Source of the DNA: Bradyrhizobium sp. Ash2021
GTDB taxonomy: Bacteria; Pseudomonadota; Alphaproteobacteria; Rhizobiales; Xanthobacteraceae
Assembly (NCBI RefSeq): GCF_031202265.1
Contig: NZ_CP100604.1
Span: forward strand, 7,918,501-7,982,500
DNA length: 64,000 nt
Direction: 5' to 3'
Below, piece by piece: positions 44,961 through 54,747 of the stretch. How positions within the stretch are numbered: position 1 is the first letter of the stretch; the number at the start of each line of letters is the position of its first letter. The notes beneath the pieces were generated by a model. The model saw only the letters and a list, made by a program, of their open reading frames with translations, had not been told where the DNA came from and ran no database searches. A program made the translations under genes and the position numbers.

Positions 44961-45710
44961 TCAGTCATTGGGATACCCCCTAAGTTTGCCAGACATCTGG
45001 CCCTTTTCCTTCAGCCATTTCGGCCAGTTTTCCGGCGGCGGCGTTACTCGATCATCTGTCAATTGAAGGATGACGCGTTTGAGTGCGACACCGGGTCCAA
45101 AGCTCGCAGAAAGATTGTTAAGTGAGATCGGCGTAAGCGAAAGCGATTCGTTGATATCTCGGAACCGAGCTAGCTCGGGCAACATGGCAAAAGGCACGTC
45201 GCGCGGCCCGCTTTGGCGAAGCAACTCGTCAAGCGCGGCCTTCTGTTCACTGAACTGAGTGCCAGTGGCTACGCCCGTGCCGGGTTTGCCATAGGCCGCG
45301 AAGGGCAAGCACCAGATATCATCATTTGCGCAGAAAAACTGCTTATTTCGCGCCCGAATATTGTCAGGGGTTCGCGTTACGCTCTCGAACGTCAGGAAGA
45401 GCATCCCCTTTTCACCCAGGTCGACGGTTGGCGCATATCCGGTCAAACTGCTAAGGCCAGCGCCAGGGCCGCTCCATGACCAATCGGGTTGTACGCTGTA
45501 GGACGCGTCGATGACGCTCGATCCGGTCTTGATCTGATCGCCGTCCTGTACTTCGACGGTCAGCCGATAGCGCACATGAACATCGTGAAAACTGAGCCAG
45601 AAGAAACCGATCACAAGGATCACCAGGACCACCGGTGTTCCGAGCACGACGAGACACCCTTTTATCGAGATGTCCTTCATTTTCGGAGTTTTCCCAAACG
45701 CGGCTTCCAT
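44961..45710 (-). CDS. Single-pass membrane protein, unknown function
   Basis: This 249-residue protein has one membrane helix (CLVVLGTPVVLVILVIGFFWLSF) and a periplasmic beta-rich domain (VRYRLTVEVQDGDQIKTGSSVIDASYSV), with ICDDIWCLPF-like Cys residues further on. The start is uncertain: ATG 45710, ATG 45680 and GTG 45731 all keep the helix. It is upstream of soxC on the same strand by 212 bp but is not a known Sox protein. Confidence 0.65.
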   Translation of the reverse strand: MEAAFGKTPKMKDISIKGCLVVLGTPVVLVILVIGFFWLSFHDVHVRYRLTVEVQDGDQIKTGSSVIDASYSVQPDWSWSGPGAGLSSLTGYAPTVDLGEKGMLFLTFESVTRTPDNIRARNKQFFCANDDIWCLPFAAYGKPGTGVATGTQFSEQKAALDELLRQSGPRDVPFAMLPELARFRDINESLSLTPISLNNLSASFGPGVALKRVILQLTDDRVTPPPENWPKWLKEKGQMSGKLRGYPND

Positions 45711-46238
45711 GTTGAGCCGCCCAAGCGTCACTAGGTTGTGAAAGCTAGTTTCGTCAACCTTTTGCCCGCAGAATGCTCAATTTTGAATGAAGCGCGAGCG
45801 ACTTCCGCTATGGGTCAATAGCTACCGAAATGGGATGTCCGCGTTACGTCCGCTTTTCCCATGTTAGCGACCGAAGAACAGACATCGCCGAATGTCTCAA
45901 ACGTGCCATGTGTGGACATCAGCCATCACCTGTTCGGCGCAGTTGTCATGACCTTGATCAAACTGATTCAGCTTGGTGGGCCCCTTGAAGTCCGTCCGTC
46001 AACACCCCGGCATTGGCTCGCTATCAGCCTCTGCTTCAGCTATTTGATCGACGACAAGGCCGAGCGGCCGTAAGGCTTGCGACGGGGTTTGGCCAACTAA
46101 CGCATCTTCGTTCTTCGGAGGTGATTTTGGACCGAGTCTACCGACTGCGGCGCATAGCCCTGCCTTAAGCTTCGACATCAATCCAGAACGAGCACCGGTT
46201 CGGACTGATCAACCTCGTTGGCTCCCGCTGTCCGATAC
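45711..46238. other. Gene-poor interval between membrane protein and P460 gene
   Basis: Several short frames occur but none has convincing start context. The stretch near 45834-45880 (ATGTCCGCG... TTAGCGACC) resembles 42831-42857 (ATGTCCGCTACG...ATAGCGACC). This may be a degraded dispersed sequence. Confidence 0.4.
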
Positions 46239-46814
46239 TCACCTCTTTCCATACTCCGTGAATACGTAGTCGCGGTTCTGCACCACCGTGTGGCACGCGA
46301 ACCCGCACTTCGCATCGTTTTCCTGCGGCGGATCGTCCGCTACAGTGGCGGGCTTAAACGTATCGGACGCCGCGTCATAGTCGAACGCGCCCCATCCCCA
46401 TCCGCCGCTGTCCGCGAACCTCTTGCTGTCCTTCACCATGAAATCAACGTCATGCTGGGTACCTGGCACCGTTGGCTGACCGGGGTACGTCTCTTGTTTT
46501 TTCGGGTTCCAATGAATTTTCGACATCTTGGCGCCGTCCGGGAAAGGCTTGCCATTGCCGGGCACGCCTTCCTTATAGGCGTCGATCATTGCCGGATTCC
46601 CTACGATCACAGCGATCTTGCCTCCGTTCTCACTGATCGCGATCACTGGCCAGTCCTCGTATCCCCTGAACTCAGAGAACGCGAGCCCATTCGGCACTTG
46701 CACAGTGTATTTGTCCTGCGCGGAAATGGCCTTGCCGCCCAGGACGACGAGCACTACTACGAACGCAAGCGCGGCTAACGCGCTCACCAAACGGAATGTC
46801 GAGATGCGCGTCAT
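46239..46814 (-). CDS. Cytochrome P460-family protein
   Basis: The ATG at 46814 has a strong AGGAGG upstream, and the 191-residue product has a signal peptide (LVSALAALAFVVVLVVLGG). The P460-like core includes FSEFRGYEDWPVI, MIDAYKEGVPGNGKPFPDGA and GWGWGAFDYDAA. The heme site near the C-terminus is KCGFACHTVV, with three residues between the cysteines (CX3CH). P460 proteins oxidise hydroxylamine or are involved in nitrogen and oxygen-stress chemistry; the role here is uncertain. Confidence 0.85.
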   Translation of the reverse strand: MTRISTFRLVSALAALAFVVVLVVLGGKAISAQDKYTVQVPNGLAFSEFRGYEDWPVIAISENGGKIAVIVGNPAMIDAYKEGVPGNGKPFPDGAKMSKIHWNPKKQETYPGQPTVPGTQHDVDFMVKDSKRFADSGGWGWGAFDYDAASDTFKPATVADDPPQENDAKCGFACHTVVQNRDYVFTEYGKR

Positions 46815-47260
46815 GATCAACCTCCTAATGCTATGGTGGCCGAGAGCCTGCTCGGCCTCGTTGTAAGCCTTGACCGCTCGGTCGAATGAGCGGTCCACGG
46901 AGTTGATTTCTGTCAGTCCAGGTGAGCCCCGGCTTCTTGATTGGCATTCCAGCGGACAAAATAACAAATGTCGGAGTACGCCGGAAGATTAAGGCCGGTT
47001 CAGCATATCGGAATTTCCTCCGTGGAGGTTCTATCCGGTACTGCAACACCAATAGCGCGCCCGCGCGCGCAATTTAATCGAACGGTTATTCAACAAAGAT
47101 CAAGCAAACGTGTCGCGACCCGATACGACAAACTCGCGGCCAACTATCTGGCCTTCATCAAACTCGCTTCAATCCGAATTTGGCTGCGCGCTCTCCGGTT
47201 GGGCCAACTCATGGCGGCACGCCTGGGTGCGCGGCCATGGTCGTCTGAACCGGAAAAGCT
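46815..47260. other. Intergenic region, no supported gene
   Basis: Between the P460 gene and the acyl-CoA dehydrogenase gene I see only weak short frames. No repeat or clear regulatory site stands out. Confidence 0.45.
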
Positions 47261-48433
47261 CTACGCCGATTTGTCGAACAGCTCCCGGCCGATCAGCATG
47301 CGCCGGATCTCGCTGGTGCCGGCGCCGATCTCGTAGAGCTTGGCGTCGCGCAGCAGGCGGCCGGTCGGATAGTCGTTGATGTAGCCGTTGCCGCCGAGCA
47401 GCTGGATCGCGTCGAGCGCGCATTGGGTGGCCTTTTCCGCCGCGTAGAGAATGGCGCCGGCGGCATCCTCGCGCGTGGTCTCGCCGCGGTCGCAGGCTTT
47501 CGCCACCGCATACACATAAGCCCGCGACGCATTCATGGTGGTGTACATGTCGGCGATCTTGCCCTGCACCAGCTGGAAGGTGCCGATCGGCTCACCGAAC
47601 TGCTTGCGCTCGTGCACGTAGGGCAGCACCACGTCCATGCACGCCTGCATGATGCCGAGCGGGCCCGCGGCCAGCACCGCGCGTTCGTAATCGAGGCCAC
47701 TCATCAGCACGTTGACGCCGCGGCCGACTTCGCTGAGCACGTTTTCTTCCGGCACTTCGCAATCCTCGAACACCAGTTCGCAGGTGTCGGAGCCGCGCAT
47801 GCCGAGCTTGTCGAGCTTTTGCGCGGTGGAAAATCCCTTCATGCCTTTTTCGATGATGAAGGCGGTCATGCCGCGTGGACCGGCGTCAAGGTCGGTCTTG
47901 GCATAGACCACCAGCGTATCGGCGACCGGCCCGTTGGTGATCCACATCTTGCTGCCGTTGAGCACGAAGCGGTCGCCCTTCTTGTCGGCGCGGGTCTTCA
48001 TCGACACCACGTCGGAGCCGGCGTTCGGTTCCGACATCGCCAGCGAGCCGACGTGTTCGCCCGAGATCAGTTTCGGCAAATATTTCCGCTTCTGCGCGTC
48101 GCTGCCGTTGCGGCGGATCTGGTTGACGCAGAGGTTGGAATGGGCGCCGTAGGACAGGCCGACCGCGGCCGACGCCCGCGACATCTCCTCGACCGCGATG
48201 CAATGCTCGAGATAGCCGAGGCCCGAGCCGCCATATTCCTCCTCGACGGTAATCCCGTGCAGGCCGAGCGCGCCGATCTTGGGCCAGAGATCCCGCGGGA
48301 ACTGATTGCTCCGGTCGATTTCGGCGGCGCGCGGCGCGATCTCGTTCGAGGAGAAGGCATGGACGGTCTCGCGAATCGCATCCGCGGTCTCGCCGAGATC
48401 GAAATTGAAGATCCGGTACGCGTTGGGAATCAT
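47261..48433 (-). CDS. Isovaleryl-CoA dehydrogenase
   Basis: This 390-residue FAD-dependent acyl-CoA dehydrogenase oxidises isovaleryl-CoA in leucine breakdown. Landmarks are [36 protein letters not shown] and [18 protein letters not shown]. The Glu in [19 protein letters not shown] is at the isovaleryl-specific position. The end [21 protein letters not shown] is typical. It diverges from the first CYP153 gene with a 230-bp gap. A short/branched-chain substrate is inferred. Confidence 0.88.
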   Translation of the reverse strand: MIPNAYRIFNFDLGETADAIRETVHAFSSNEIAPRAAEIDRSNQFPRDLWPKIGALGLHGITVEEEYGGSGLGYLEHCIAVEEMSRASAAVGLSYGAHSNLCVNQIRRNGSDAQKRKYLPKLISGEHVGSLAMSEPNAGSDVVSMKTRADKKGDRFVLNGSKMWITNGPVADTLVVYAKTDLDAGPRGMTAFIIEKGMKGFSTAQKLDKLGMRGSDTCELVFEDCEVPEENVLSEVGRGVNVLMSGLDYERAVLAAGPLGIMQACMDVVLPYVHERKQFGEPIGTFQLVQGKIADMYTTMNASRAYVYAVAKACDRGETTREDAAGAILYAAEKATQCALDAIQLLGGNGYINDYPTGRLLRDAKLYEIGAGTSEIRRMLIGRELFDKSA

Positions 48434-48663
48434 GGTCGGGCGGCCTCCGGCGAATTAAACGTTGTTTCAAACAGCCTTAGTCCCTGCCAATGCCCTTGTC
48501 ACGGGTCGAAACGGGCCGGAATCGCCCCCTCGCCGGACCGCGTCGCCGATGCGGCCAAATGCGCGCAAGCAGCCCTTGCGCTGACGCCCGGCTCGGGATG
48601 TAATTGGGTAAAACATTGCCCCTCCGGCCACGCTCCGGTGGGATACCAGTCAGGGAGACACCC

Positions 48664-49935
48664 ATGCACGGGACCATCGATCTTGCTAAAGACGCCCAGC
48701 AGGAAGCCGCCCGCGAGCGCGCTTATGCCATGCCGCTGGCCGACTTCGATCCGGGCGATCCCGAACTGTTCAAGACCGATTCCTTCTGGCCGTATTTCGA
48801 CCGGCTGCGCAAGGAAGAGCCGGTGCATTACTGCAAGGACAGCATGTTCGGTCCCTATTGGTCGGTGACCAAGTACAACGACATCATGGACATCGAGACC
48901 AACCATTCGGTGTTCTCGTCGGCGGCGTCGCTCGGCGGCATTACCATCCGTGACGCGCCCGCCGATTTGCGGCGCGAAAGCTTCATCGCCATGGACCAGC
49001 CGCGGCACGGGGCGCAGCGCAAAACCGTAGCCCCGATGTTCACGCCGACCCATCTCGACCAGCTCGCCATCAATATCCGCAAGCGCTCCACCGAGTGCCT
49101 CGACAATTTGCCCAGAAACGAGGTGTTCGACTGGGTCGATCGGGTCTCGATCGAACTGACCACGCAGATGCTGGCCGTGCTGTTCGACTTCCCCTGGGAG
49201 GACCGCCGCAAGCTGACGCGCTGGTCCGACATCGCAACGACGTTGCCCGGCGTAGGCGGGCTGGTCGCAACAGAGGACGAACGTCAGGCTGAGCTGCTGG
49301 AATGCGCGAGCTATTTCGCAAAGCTCTGGAAGGAGCGGATCAATCAGCCGCCGAAGAGCGATCTGTTGTCGATGATGGCGCACAGCGACGCCACGCGCGA
49401 CATGGACCCAAGGAACTTCCTCGGCAATTTGATCCTGCTGATCGTCGGCGGCAACGACACCACCCGCAACACGCTGTCGGGCAGCATCTATGCCTTAAGC
49501 AAGCATCCCGACCAGTACAGGAAGCTGCGCGAAAACCCCGCATTGATCGACAGTTTCGTGCCGGAAGTGATCCGCTGGCAGACGCCGTTGGCGCATATGC
49601 GCCGGACCGCGCTCGAGGACATCGAATTCCGCGGCAAGAAATTCAGGAAGGGCGACAAGGTCGTGATGTGGTACGTCTCGGGCAACCGCGACGAGGAGGC
49701 CATCGACCGCCCCTACGAGTTCATCATCGACCGCGCGCGGCCGCGCACCCACATCTCGTTCGGCTTCGGCATCCATCGCTGCGTTGGGCTGCGCCTGGCG
49801 GAGCTGCAGTTGAAGATCATCTGGGAAGAAATCCTCAAGCGCTTCGACACGATTGAGGTGGTGGACGAGCCCAAGCGGGTGTATTCCAGCTTTGTCAAAG
49901 GCTACGAGACGTTGCCGGTCCGCATCGCCGGATAA
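48664..49935 (+). CDS. CYP153-family cytochrome P450 (first of two)
   Basis: This 423-residue soluble P450 is of the CYP153 type that hydroxylates terminal carbons of alkanes and fatty acids. CYP153 features are EEPVHYCKDSMFGPYWSVTK, SLGGITIRD, FIAMDQPRHGAQRKTVAPMF and VSIELTTQMLAVLFDFPWED. The oxygen-binding motif GGNDTTRNT is at 262-270, the EXXR site is EVIR (301-304), and the heme Cys373 lies in FGFGIHRCVGLRLAE. Ribosome site AGGGAG supports ATG 48664. No ferredoxin or reductase is adjacent. Confidence 0.93.
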   Translation: MHGTIDLAKDAQQEAARERAYAMPLADFDPGDPELFKTDSFWPYFDRLRKEEPVHYCKDSMFGPYWSVTKYNDIMDIETNHSVFSSAASLGGITIRDAPADLRRESFIAMDQPRHGAQRKTVAPMFTPTHLDQLAINIRKRSTECLDNLPRNEVFDWVDRVSIELTTQMLAVLFDFPWEDRRKLTRWSDIATTLPGVGGLVATEDERQAELLECASYFAKLWKERINQPPKSDLLSMMAHSDATRDMDPRNFLGNLILLIVGGNDTTRNTLSGSIYALSKHPDQYRKLRENPALIDSFVPEVIRWQTPLAHMRRTALEDIEFRGKKFRKGDKVVMWYVSGNRDEEAIDRPYEFIIDRARPRTHISFGFGIHRCVGLRLAELQLKIIWEEILKRFDTIEVVDEPKRVYSSFVKGYETLPVRIAG

Positions 49936-49969
49936 TCAACTCCTTCACGCGCGCTCAAGGATCGATCCG

Positions 49970-51244
49970 ATGAACGTCCAGACCGCCATCCGGGCCGATA
50001 GGGCCGAACTTTTGCGCCTCGCGCGCGAAGAAGCCTATGCCACGCCCCTGAAGGATTTTCACCCCGGCGCGCCAAAGCTGTTCCAGGACGATACGCTGTG
50101 GCCCTGGTTCGAACGGCTGCGCAAGGAAGAGCCGGTGCATTACTGCACCAACGCGCCGATCGAGCCCTATTGGTCGGTCACCAAATATAACGACATCATG
50201 CATGTCGATACCAACCACGGCATCTTCTCCTCCGACGTCTCACTCGGCGGTATCTCGATCCGCGACGTGCCGGTGGGCTACGACTGGCCGAGTTTCATCG
50301 CGATGGACCAGCCGCGGCACTCGGCCCAGCGCAAGACCGTGTCGCCGATGTTCACGCCGACGCATCTGGACGAACTCGCAAAACTGATCCGTGAACGCTC
50401 GATCAAGGTGCTCGACAATCTGCCGCGCAACGAGACCTTCAATTTCGTCGACCGCGTCTCGATTGAGCTGACCACGCAGATGCTGGCGACGCTGTTCGAC
50501 TTCCCCTGGGAAGAGCGGCGCAAGCTGACACGCTGGTCCGACGTCTCGACCGCGCTGCCCAAGAGCGGCATCGTGGAATCGGCGGAGCAGCGCCGCGCCG
50601 AAATGGACGAATGCGCGGCCTATTTCGGCAAACTCTGGAACGAGCGCGTCAATGCCCCGCCGCGCAATGACCTGCTGTCGATGATGGCGCACAGCGACGC
50701 GACGCGTCACATGGATTCCGACAATCTGATGGGTAACCTCATCCTCTTGATCGTCGGCGGCAACGACACCACCCGCAACACCATGAGCGGCTCGGTGCTG
50801 GCACTGAACGAGTATCCCGACCAGTATCAGAAGCTGCGCGACAATCCCGCGCTGATCGACTCCATGGTGCCGGAAGTGATCCGCTGGCAGACCCCGCTGG
50901 CGCACATGCGGCGTACCGCTTTGGTCGATACCGAAATCGGGGATAAGAAGATCAAAAAAGGCGAGCGCGTCGTGATGTGGTACGTCTCGGGCAACCGCGA
51001 CGAGGAGGGCATCGAGAAGCCCGACGAATTCATCATCGACCGCGCCCGGCCCCGCACCCATCTGTCGTTCGGCTTCGGCATTCACCGCTGCGTCGGCATG
51101 CGGCTCGCCGAGTTGCAGCTCAAGATCGTGTGGCAGGAGATGCTGAAACGCTTCGACCGCATCGAGGTGGTCGGCGAGCCGAAGCGGGTCTATTCCAGTT
51201 TTGTGCGCGGCATCGAGTCGTTGCCGGTCCGTATTCCGGCATAG
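49970..51244 (+). CDS. CYP153-family cytochrome P450 (second of two)
   Basis: This 424-residue P450 is a close tandem paralogue of the upstream one. It shares EEPVHYC, SLGGISIRD, MDQPRHSAQRKTVSPMFTPTHLD, GGNDTTRNT (264-272), EVIR and FGFGIHRCVGMRLAE with heme Cys374. It starts 34 bp after the first, with AAGGA upstream, so they are one operon. Differences cluster near the N-terminus and around residues 195-215, a region that may help set substrate preference. The function is inferred from family. Confidence 0.92.
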   Translation: MNVQTAIRADRAELLRLAREEAYATPLKDFHPGAPKLFQDDTLWPWFERLRKEEPVHYCTNAPIEPYWSVTKYNDIMHVDTNHGIFSSDVSLGGISIRDVPVGYDWPSFIAMDQPRHSAQRKTVSPMFTPTHLDELAKLIRERSIKVLDNLPRNETFNFVDRVSIELTTQMLATLFDFPWEERRKLTRWSDVSTALPKSGIVESAEQRRAEMDECAAYFGKLWNERVNAPPRNDLLSMMAHSDATRHMDSDNLMGNLILLIVGGNDTTRNTMSGSVLALNEYPDQYQKLRDNPALIDSMVPEVIRWQTPLAHMRRTALVDTEIGDKKIKKGERVVMWYVSGNRDEEGIEKPDEFIIDRARPRTHLSFGFGIHRCVGMRLAELQLKIVWQEMLKRFDRIEVVGEPKRVYSSFVRGIESLPVRIPA

Positions 51245-51451
51245 CCCTTTCTTGGCCGCCGCCCCCGATCCGCCGGACCTTGCCGTATCGATCACGGCGA
51301 AGGGTTTTGCCGGCGCGGGTGGCTTTGCCGAAGTGAAAACCGGCTATGCCGAACTTGCACTGGCGCAGCGCGGCGATCTGGTGCAGTTCTTCGGCCTCTG
51401 CGCATTTGGCACCGCCAATATGCGTACCCTCGATCCTCCAACCGAGTTCCG

Positions 51452-52624
51452 ATGACCGCCACAGAACACCACAACGACGAATTTGCTGACATCCGCAACG
51501 CGGTTGCCAAACTCTGCGCCCAGTTCCCCGGTGAATACTGGCGCAAGCTCGATCGCGAGATGAAATATCCCAGCGAGTTCGTCGATGCGCTGACTGCGGC
51601 CGGCTACCTCTCGGTGCTGATCCCCGAGGAATATGACGGCGCCGGACTGAAGCTGTCGGCGGCGGCCGCGATCCTCGAGGAGATCCAGCGCGCCGGATGC
51701 AATGGCGGCGGCTGCCACGCCCAGATGTACACCATGGGCACGCTGCTGCGGCACGGCAGCGACGAGCAAAAGGCAAAATGGCTGCCGAAGATCGCCAGCG
51801 GCGAATTGCGGCTGCAGGCCTTTGGCGTCACCGAGCCGACCAGCGGCACCGATACTTCGTCGCTGAAGACGTTTGCGAAACGCGATGGCAACAACGGCTA
51901 TGTCGTCAACGGCCAGAAGATCTGGACCAGCCGCGCCGAATATTCCGACCTGATGATCCTGCTGGCGCGGACCACGCCGAAGGAACAGGCCAAGAAGCGC
52001 ACCGATGGTCTGTCGGTGTTCATCGTCGACATGCGCGAGGCCAAGGGCCACGGCTTGGAGATTCGCCCGATCCGGACCATGATGAACCACGCCACCACGG
52101 AAGTGTTCTTCACGGACATGCGGGTGCCGGCGGAAAACCTGATCGGCGAGGAAGGCAAGGGCTTTCGCTACATCCTGTCCGGCATGAATGCCGAGCGCAT
52201 CCTGATATCGGCCGAATGCATCGGCGACGCCAAATGGTTCATCGCCAAGGCCACCGCCTATGCCAACGAGCGCAAGGTGTTCGGCCGTCCGATCGGCCAG
52301 AACCAGGGCGTTCAGTTCCCGATCGCAAAAGCCTACGCGGCGATGCGCGCCGCCGAGCTGATGGTCAAAGAAGCCACCCGAAAATACGAGGCCGGGCTCG
52401 ATTGCGGCGCCGAGGCCAATATGGCCAAGATGCTGGCGGCCGACGCGTCCTGGGACGCCGCCAATGCCTGCGTGCAGACCCATGGCGGCTTCGGCTTTGC
52501 GGAGGAATACGACGTCGAGCGCAAGTTCCGCGAGACGCGGCTCTACCAGGTCGCGCCGATCTCGACCAATCTCATCCTGTCGTTCGTCGCCGAGCATGTG
52601 CTCGGCATGCCCCGCTCCTACTGA
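51452..52624 (+). CDS. Acyl-CoA dehydrogenase
   Basis: This 390-residue FAD enzyme has FGVTEPTSGTDTSSLKTFAK, GQKIWTSRAEYSDLMILLART, MMNHATTEVFFTDMRVP and HGGFGFAEEYDVERKFRETRLYQVAP. These are acyl-CoA dehydrogenase signatures. It follows the P450 genes after 207 bp and leads directly into a CoA-transferase gene 8 bp later. The substrate is probably a branched or dicarboxylic acyl-CoA, but that is inference from context. Confidence 0.88.
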   Translation: MTATEHHNDEFADIRNAVAKLCAQFPGEYWRKLDREMKYPSEFVDALTAAGYLSVLIPEEYDGAGLKLSAAAAILEEIQRAGCNGGGCHAQMYTMGTLLRHGSDEQKAKWLPKIASGELRLQAFGVTEPTSGTDTSSLKTFAKRDGNNGYVVNGQKIWTSRAEYSDLMILLARTTPKEQAKKRTDGLSVFIVDMREAKGHGLEIRPIRTMMNHATTEVFFTDMRVPAENLIGEEGKGFRYILSGMNAERILISAECIGDAKWFIAKATAYANERKVFGRPIGQNQGVQFPIAKAYAAMRAAELMVKEATRKYEAGLDCGAEANMAKMLAADASWDAANACVQTHGGFGFAEEYDVERKFRETRLYQVAPISTNLILSFVAEHVLGMPRSY

Positions 52625-52632
52625 GAACGCCG

Positions 52633-53763
52633 ATGCTGCCGCTTGAAGGATTGATCGTCGTCGCCGTCGAACAGGCGGTCGCCGCACCGTTCTGCAGCTC
52701 GCGGCTGGCCGATGCCGGCGCCCATGTCATCAAGGTGGAGCGGCCGGAGGGCGACTTTGCCCGCGGCTACGACGCCGCAGCCAAGGGACAGAGCAGCTAC
52801 TTTGTCTGGCTCAACCGCGGCAAGGATTCGATGGTCGTCGATCTCGCCACCAGGGAAGGGCGCGCGGCGCTGGAAGCGCTGATCGCGGGCGCGGATGTGC
52901 TGCTGCAAAATCTAAAGCCGGGATCGATGGACAAGCTCGGCTTCTCGCTTGAGCGCCTGCGCAAGGATTATCCGGCGCTGATCTGCTGCACCATCTCGGG
53001 CTATGGCGACGACGGCCCCTACGCCGACCGCAAGGCCTATGATCTGCTGATCCAGGCCGAGAGCGGCTTGGCCTCGATCACCGGCGGTCCGGAGGGGCCT
53101 TCGCGCGTCGGCATTTCCGTGGTCGATATCGCCACCGGCGCCACCGCGCATGCGTCGATCCTCGAGGCGCTGATCGCGCGGGGACGCACGGGCGTGGGCG
53201 CCGACATCAGGATCTCGATGTTCGACGTGATGGCCGACTGGATGGCGGTTCCGCTGATCAATTCGGAAGCCGGCAATCCGCCGAAGCGGATGGCGCTGGC
53301 GCATCCCTCGATCGCGCCCTACGGCGTGTTCAGCTCCAGGGACGGCAAGGGCATCCTGATCTCGATCCAGAGCGAGCGCGAATGGAAGAAGCTTTGTGCC
53401 GAGGTGCTTGATCAGCCCGAACTGCCAGGCGATCCCCGCTTCGCCAACATGGTCGAGCGCGTCCGCAACCGCGTGGCTACCGACAAGACCGTCGGCGACA
53501 GCTTTGCGGCCATGACGCGCGACGTGCTTTTGAAGAAGCTCGCCGACGCCGACATCGCGTTCGCCGAGGTCAACACCATGGCCGATCTCGCCGTGCATCC
53601 GCATCTGCGCCGCATCGAGGTCGATACGCCGAACGGCAAGGTGACCTATGCCGCGCCGGCCGCGATCTTCGTCGGCCAACCCCGCCACTACGGCGCGGTG
53701 CCCGGCATCGGCCAGCACAGCGAACTGCCGAAAACCCCTCGTGTCCGGGCGAAATCATCATGA
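52633..53763 (+). CDS. CaiB/BaiF-type (class III) CoA-transferase
   Basis: This 376-residue protein transfers CoA between acids. Landmarks are VAAPFCSSRLADAGAHVIKVERPEGDFARGYD, WLNRGKDSMVVDL, DVLLQNLKPGSMDKLG and KAYDLLIQAESGL, with the catalytic Asp in the last. Its end overlaps the next gene start by 4 bp. It most likely activates an acid made by the adjacent oxidation enzymes. Confidence 0.9.
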   Translation: MLPLEGLIVVAVEQAVAAPFCSSRLADAGAHVIKVERPEGDFARGYDAAAKGQSSYFVWLNRGKDSMVVDLATREGRAALEALIAGADVLLQNLKPGSMDKLGFSLERLRKDYPALICCTISGYGDDGPYADRKAYDLLIQAESGLASITGGPEGPSRVGISVVDIATGATAHASILEALIARGRTGVGADIRISMFDVMADWMAVPLINSEAGNPPKRMALAHPSIAPYGVFSSRDGKGILISIQSEREWKKLCAEVLDQPELPGDPRFANMVERVRNRVATDKTVGDSFAAMTRDVLLKKLADADIAFAEVNTMADLAVHPHLRRIEVDTPNGKVTYAAPAAIFVGQPRHYGAVPGIGQHSELPKTPRVRAKSS

Positions 53764-54626
53764 CCGAAGCCGTCGCCGAAAAACTCGATCTCGACCATTT
53801 GCGGCAATGGATCGGCCGCAGCACCGAGGCATCCGACATCGTCACCGCGCAACTGGTGAAGGGTTTGCGCGCGACGCTGTTCCAGGAGATCGGCGAACCC
53901 AAAGCGGGCGACGCAGTCCCCTTCACCACGCATTGGTGCCTGGCGCAGCCGGTGTTTGCGATGTCGCAGCTGAGCCAGGACGGCCATCCGACCCGCGGCG
54001 GTTTCCTGCCGCCGGTGCCGCTGCCGCGCCGGATGTGGGCCGGCGGCGAACTCGAGTTTGTCGACGCCTTGCGCGTCGGCGATGAGGCGAAACGCACTTC
54101 CCGCATTTCCGACGTGACGATGAAGACCGGCTCTACCGGCGTGTTGTGCTTCGTCTCGGTCGAACACACGATCACGACGCCGCGCGGCACCGCGATCCGT
54201 GAGCGGCAGGACATCGTCTATCGCGACATGTCGGGCGCAGCACCGGCCGCACCGGCCAAGGCGCCGCCGCCGGCTCCGGTCGCAAAACATCGCGAAAGCC
54301 ATATGGCCGATCCCGTGCTGCTGTTTCGCTATTCGGCGCTGACCTTCAACGGCCACCGCATCCATTACGACCGCGACTACGTCACCAAGGTCGAGGGCTA
54401 TCCGGGTCTCGTGTTCCACGGCCCGCTGCAGGCGGCTTTCATTGTCGAATTCGCCGCCAAGCTGCATGGCGGCACGCCGCCGAAGAAACTTGGCTATCGC
54501 GGCGTGCAGCCGCTGTTCGAAGGCAGCGAGTTTTCGGTCAATGCCAACGACACCGCCGCCGGCATGGAATTGTGGACCGCGAATTCACAGGGCCAGCCCA
54601 CGATGAAGGGCACGGCGACGTGGTAG
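53760..54626 (+). CDS. FAS1-like/MaoC-type hydratase-dehydratase
   Basis: This 288-residue protein fits the HTD2/mesaconyl-CoA hydratase class. A first hot-dog half (about 10-165) with RGGFLPPVPLPRRMWAGGELEF and a second half with VLLFRYSALTFNGHRIHYDRDY and LVFHGPLQAAFI are seen. Family members hydrate mesaconyl-C4-CoA or itaconyl-CoA-like substrates. It overlaps the CoA-transferase gene by ATGA. A repeat cluster follows before the next gene. Confidence 0.85.
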   Translation: MTEAVAEKLDLDHLRQWIGRSTEASDIVTAQLVKGLRATLFQEIGEPKAGDAVPFTTHWCLAQPVFAMSQLSQDGHPTRGGFLPPVPLPRRMWAGGELEFVDALRVGDEAKRTSRISDVTMKTGSTGVLCFVSVEHTITTPRGTAIRERQDIVYRDMSGAAPAAPAKAPPPAPVAKHRESHMADPVLLFRYSALTFNGHRIHYDRDYVTKVEGYPGLVFHGPLQAAFIVEFAAKLHGGTPPKKLGYRGVQPLFEGSEFSVNANDTAAGMELWTANSQGQPTMKGTATW

Positions 54627-54635
54627 AACGTTGAC

Positions 54636-54716
54636 GTCATTCCGGGGCGATGCGAAGCATCGAACCCGGAATCTCGAGATTCCGGGTCTGGTGCTAACGC
54701 ACCATCCCGGAATGAC
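54636..54716. repeat. Palindromic intergenic repeat
   Basis: Outer arms GTCATTCCGGG (54636-54646) and its inverse (54706-54716) enclose a 15-base hairpin CGATGC..GCATCG (54648-54662) and a perfect 24-base palindrome with 12-bp arms (54664-54687). This sits between the hydratase and the benzoylformate decarboxylase-like gene. Confidence 0.85.
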
Positions 54717-54747
54717 AGAGTACGCAACCAGATCTTGAGGGTCACAA

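Noticed and set aside
45861..46073. 70-residue plus-strand frame
   Set aside because: It has no ribosome site and overlaps a tract that looks like a degraded repeat.
51697..52632. Long upstream extension of the CoA-transferase frame
   Set aside because: It overlaps the acyl-CoA dehydrogenase gene in another frame; the true start is ATG 52633, where family similarity begins.
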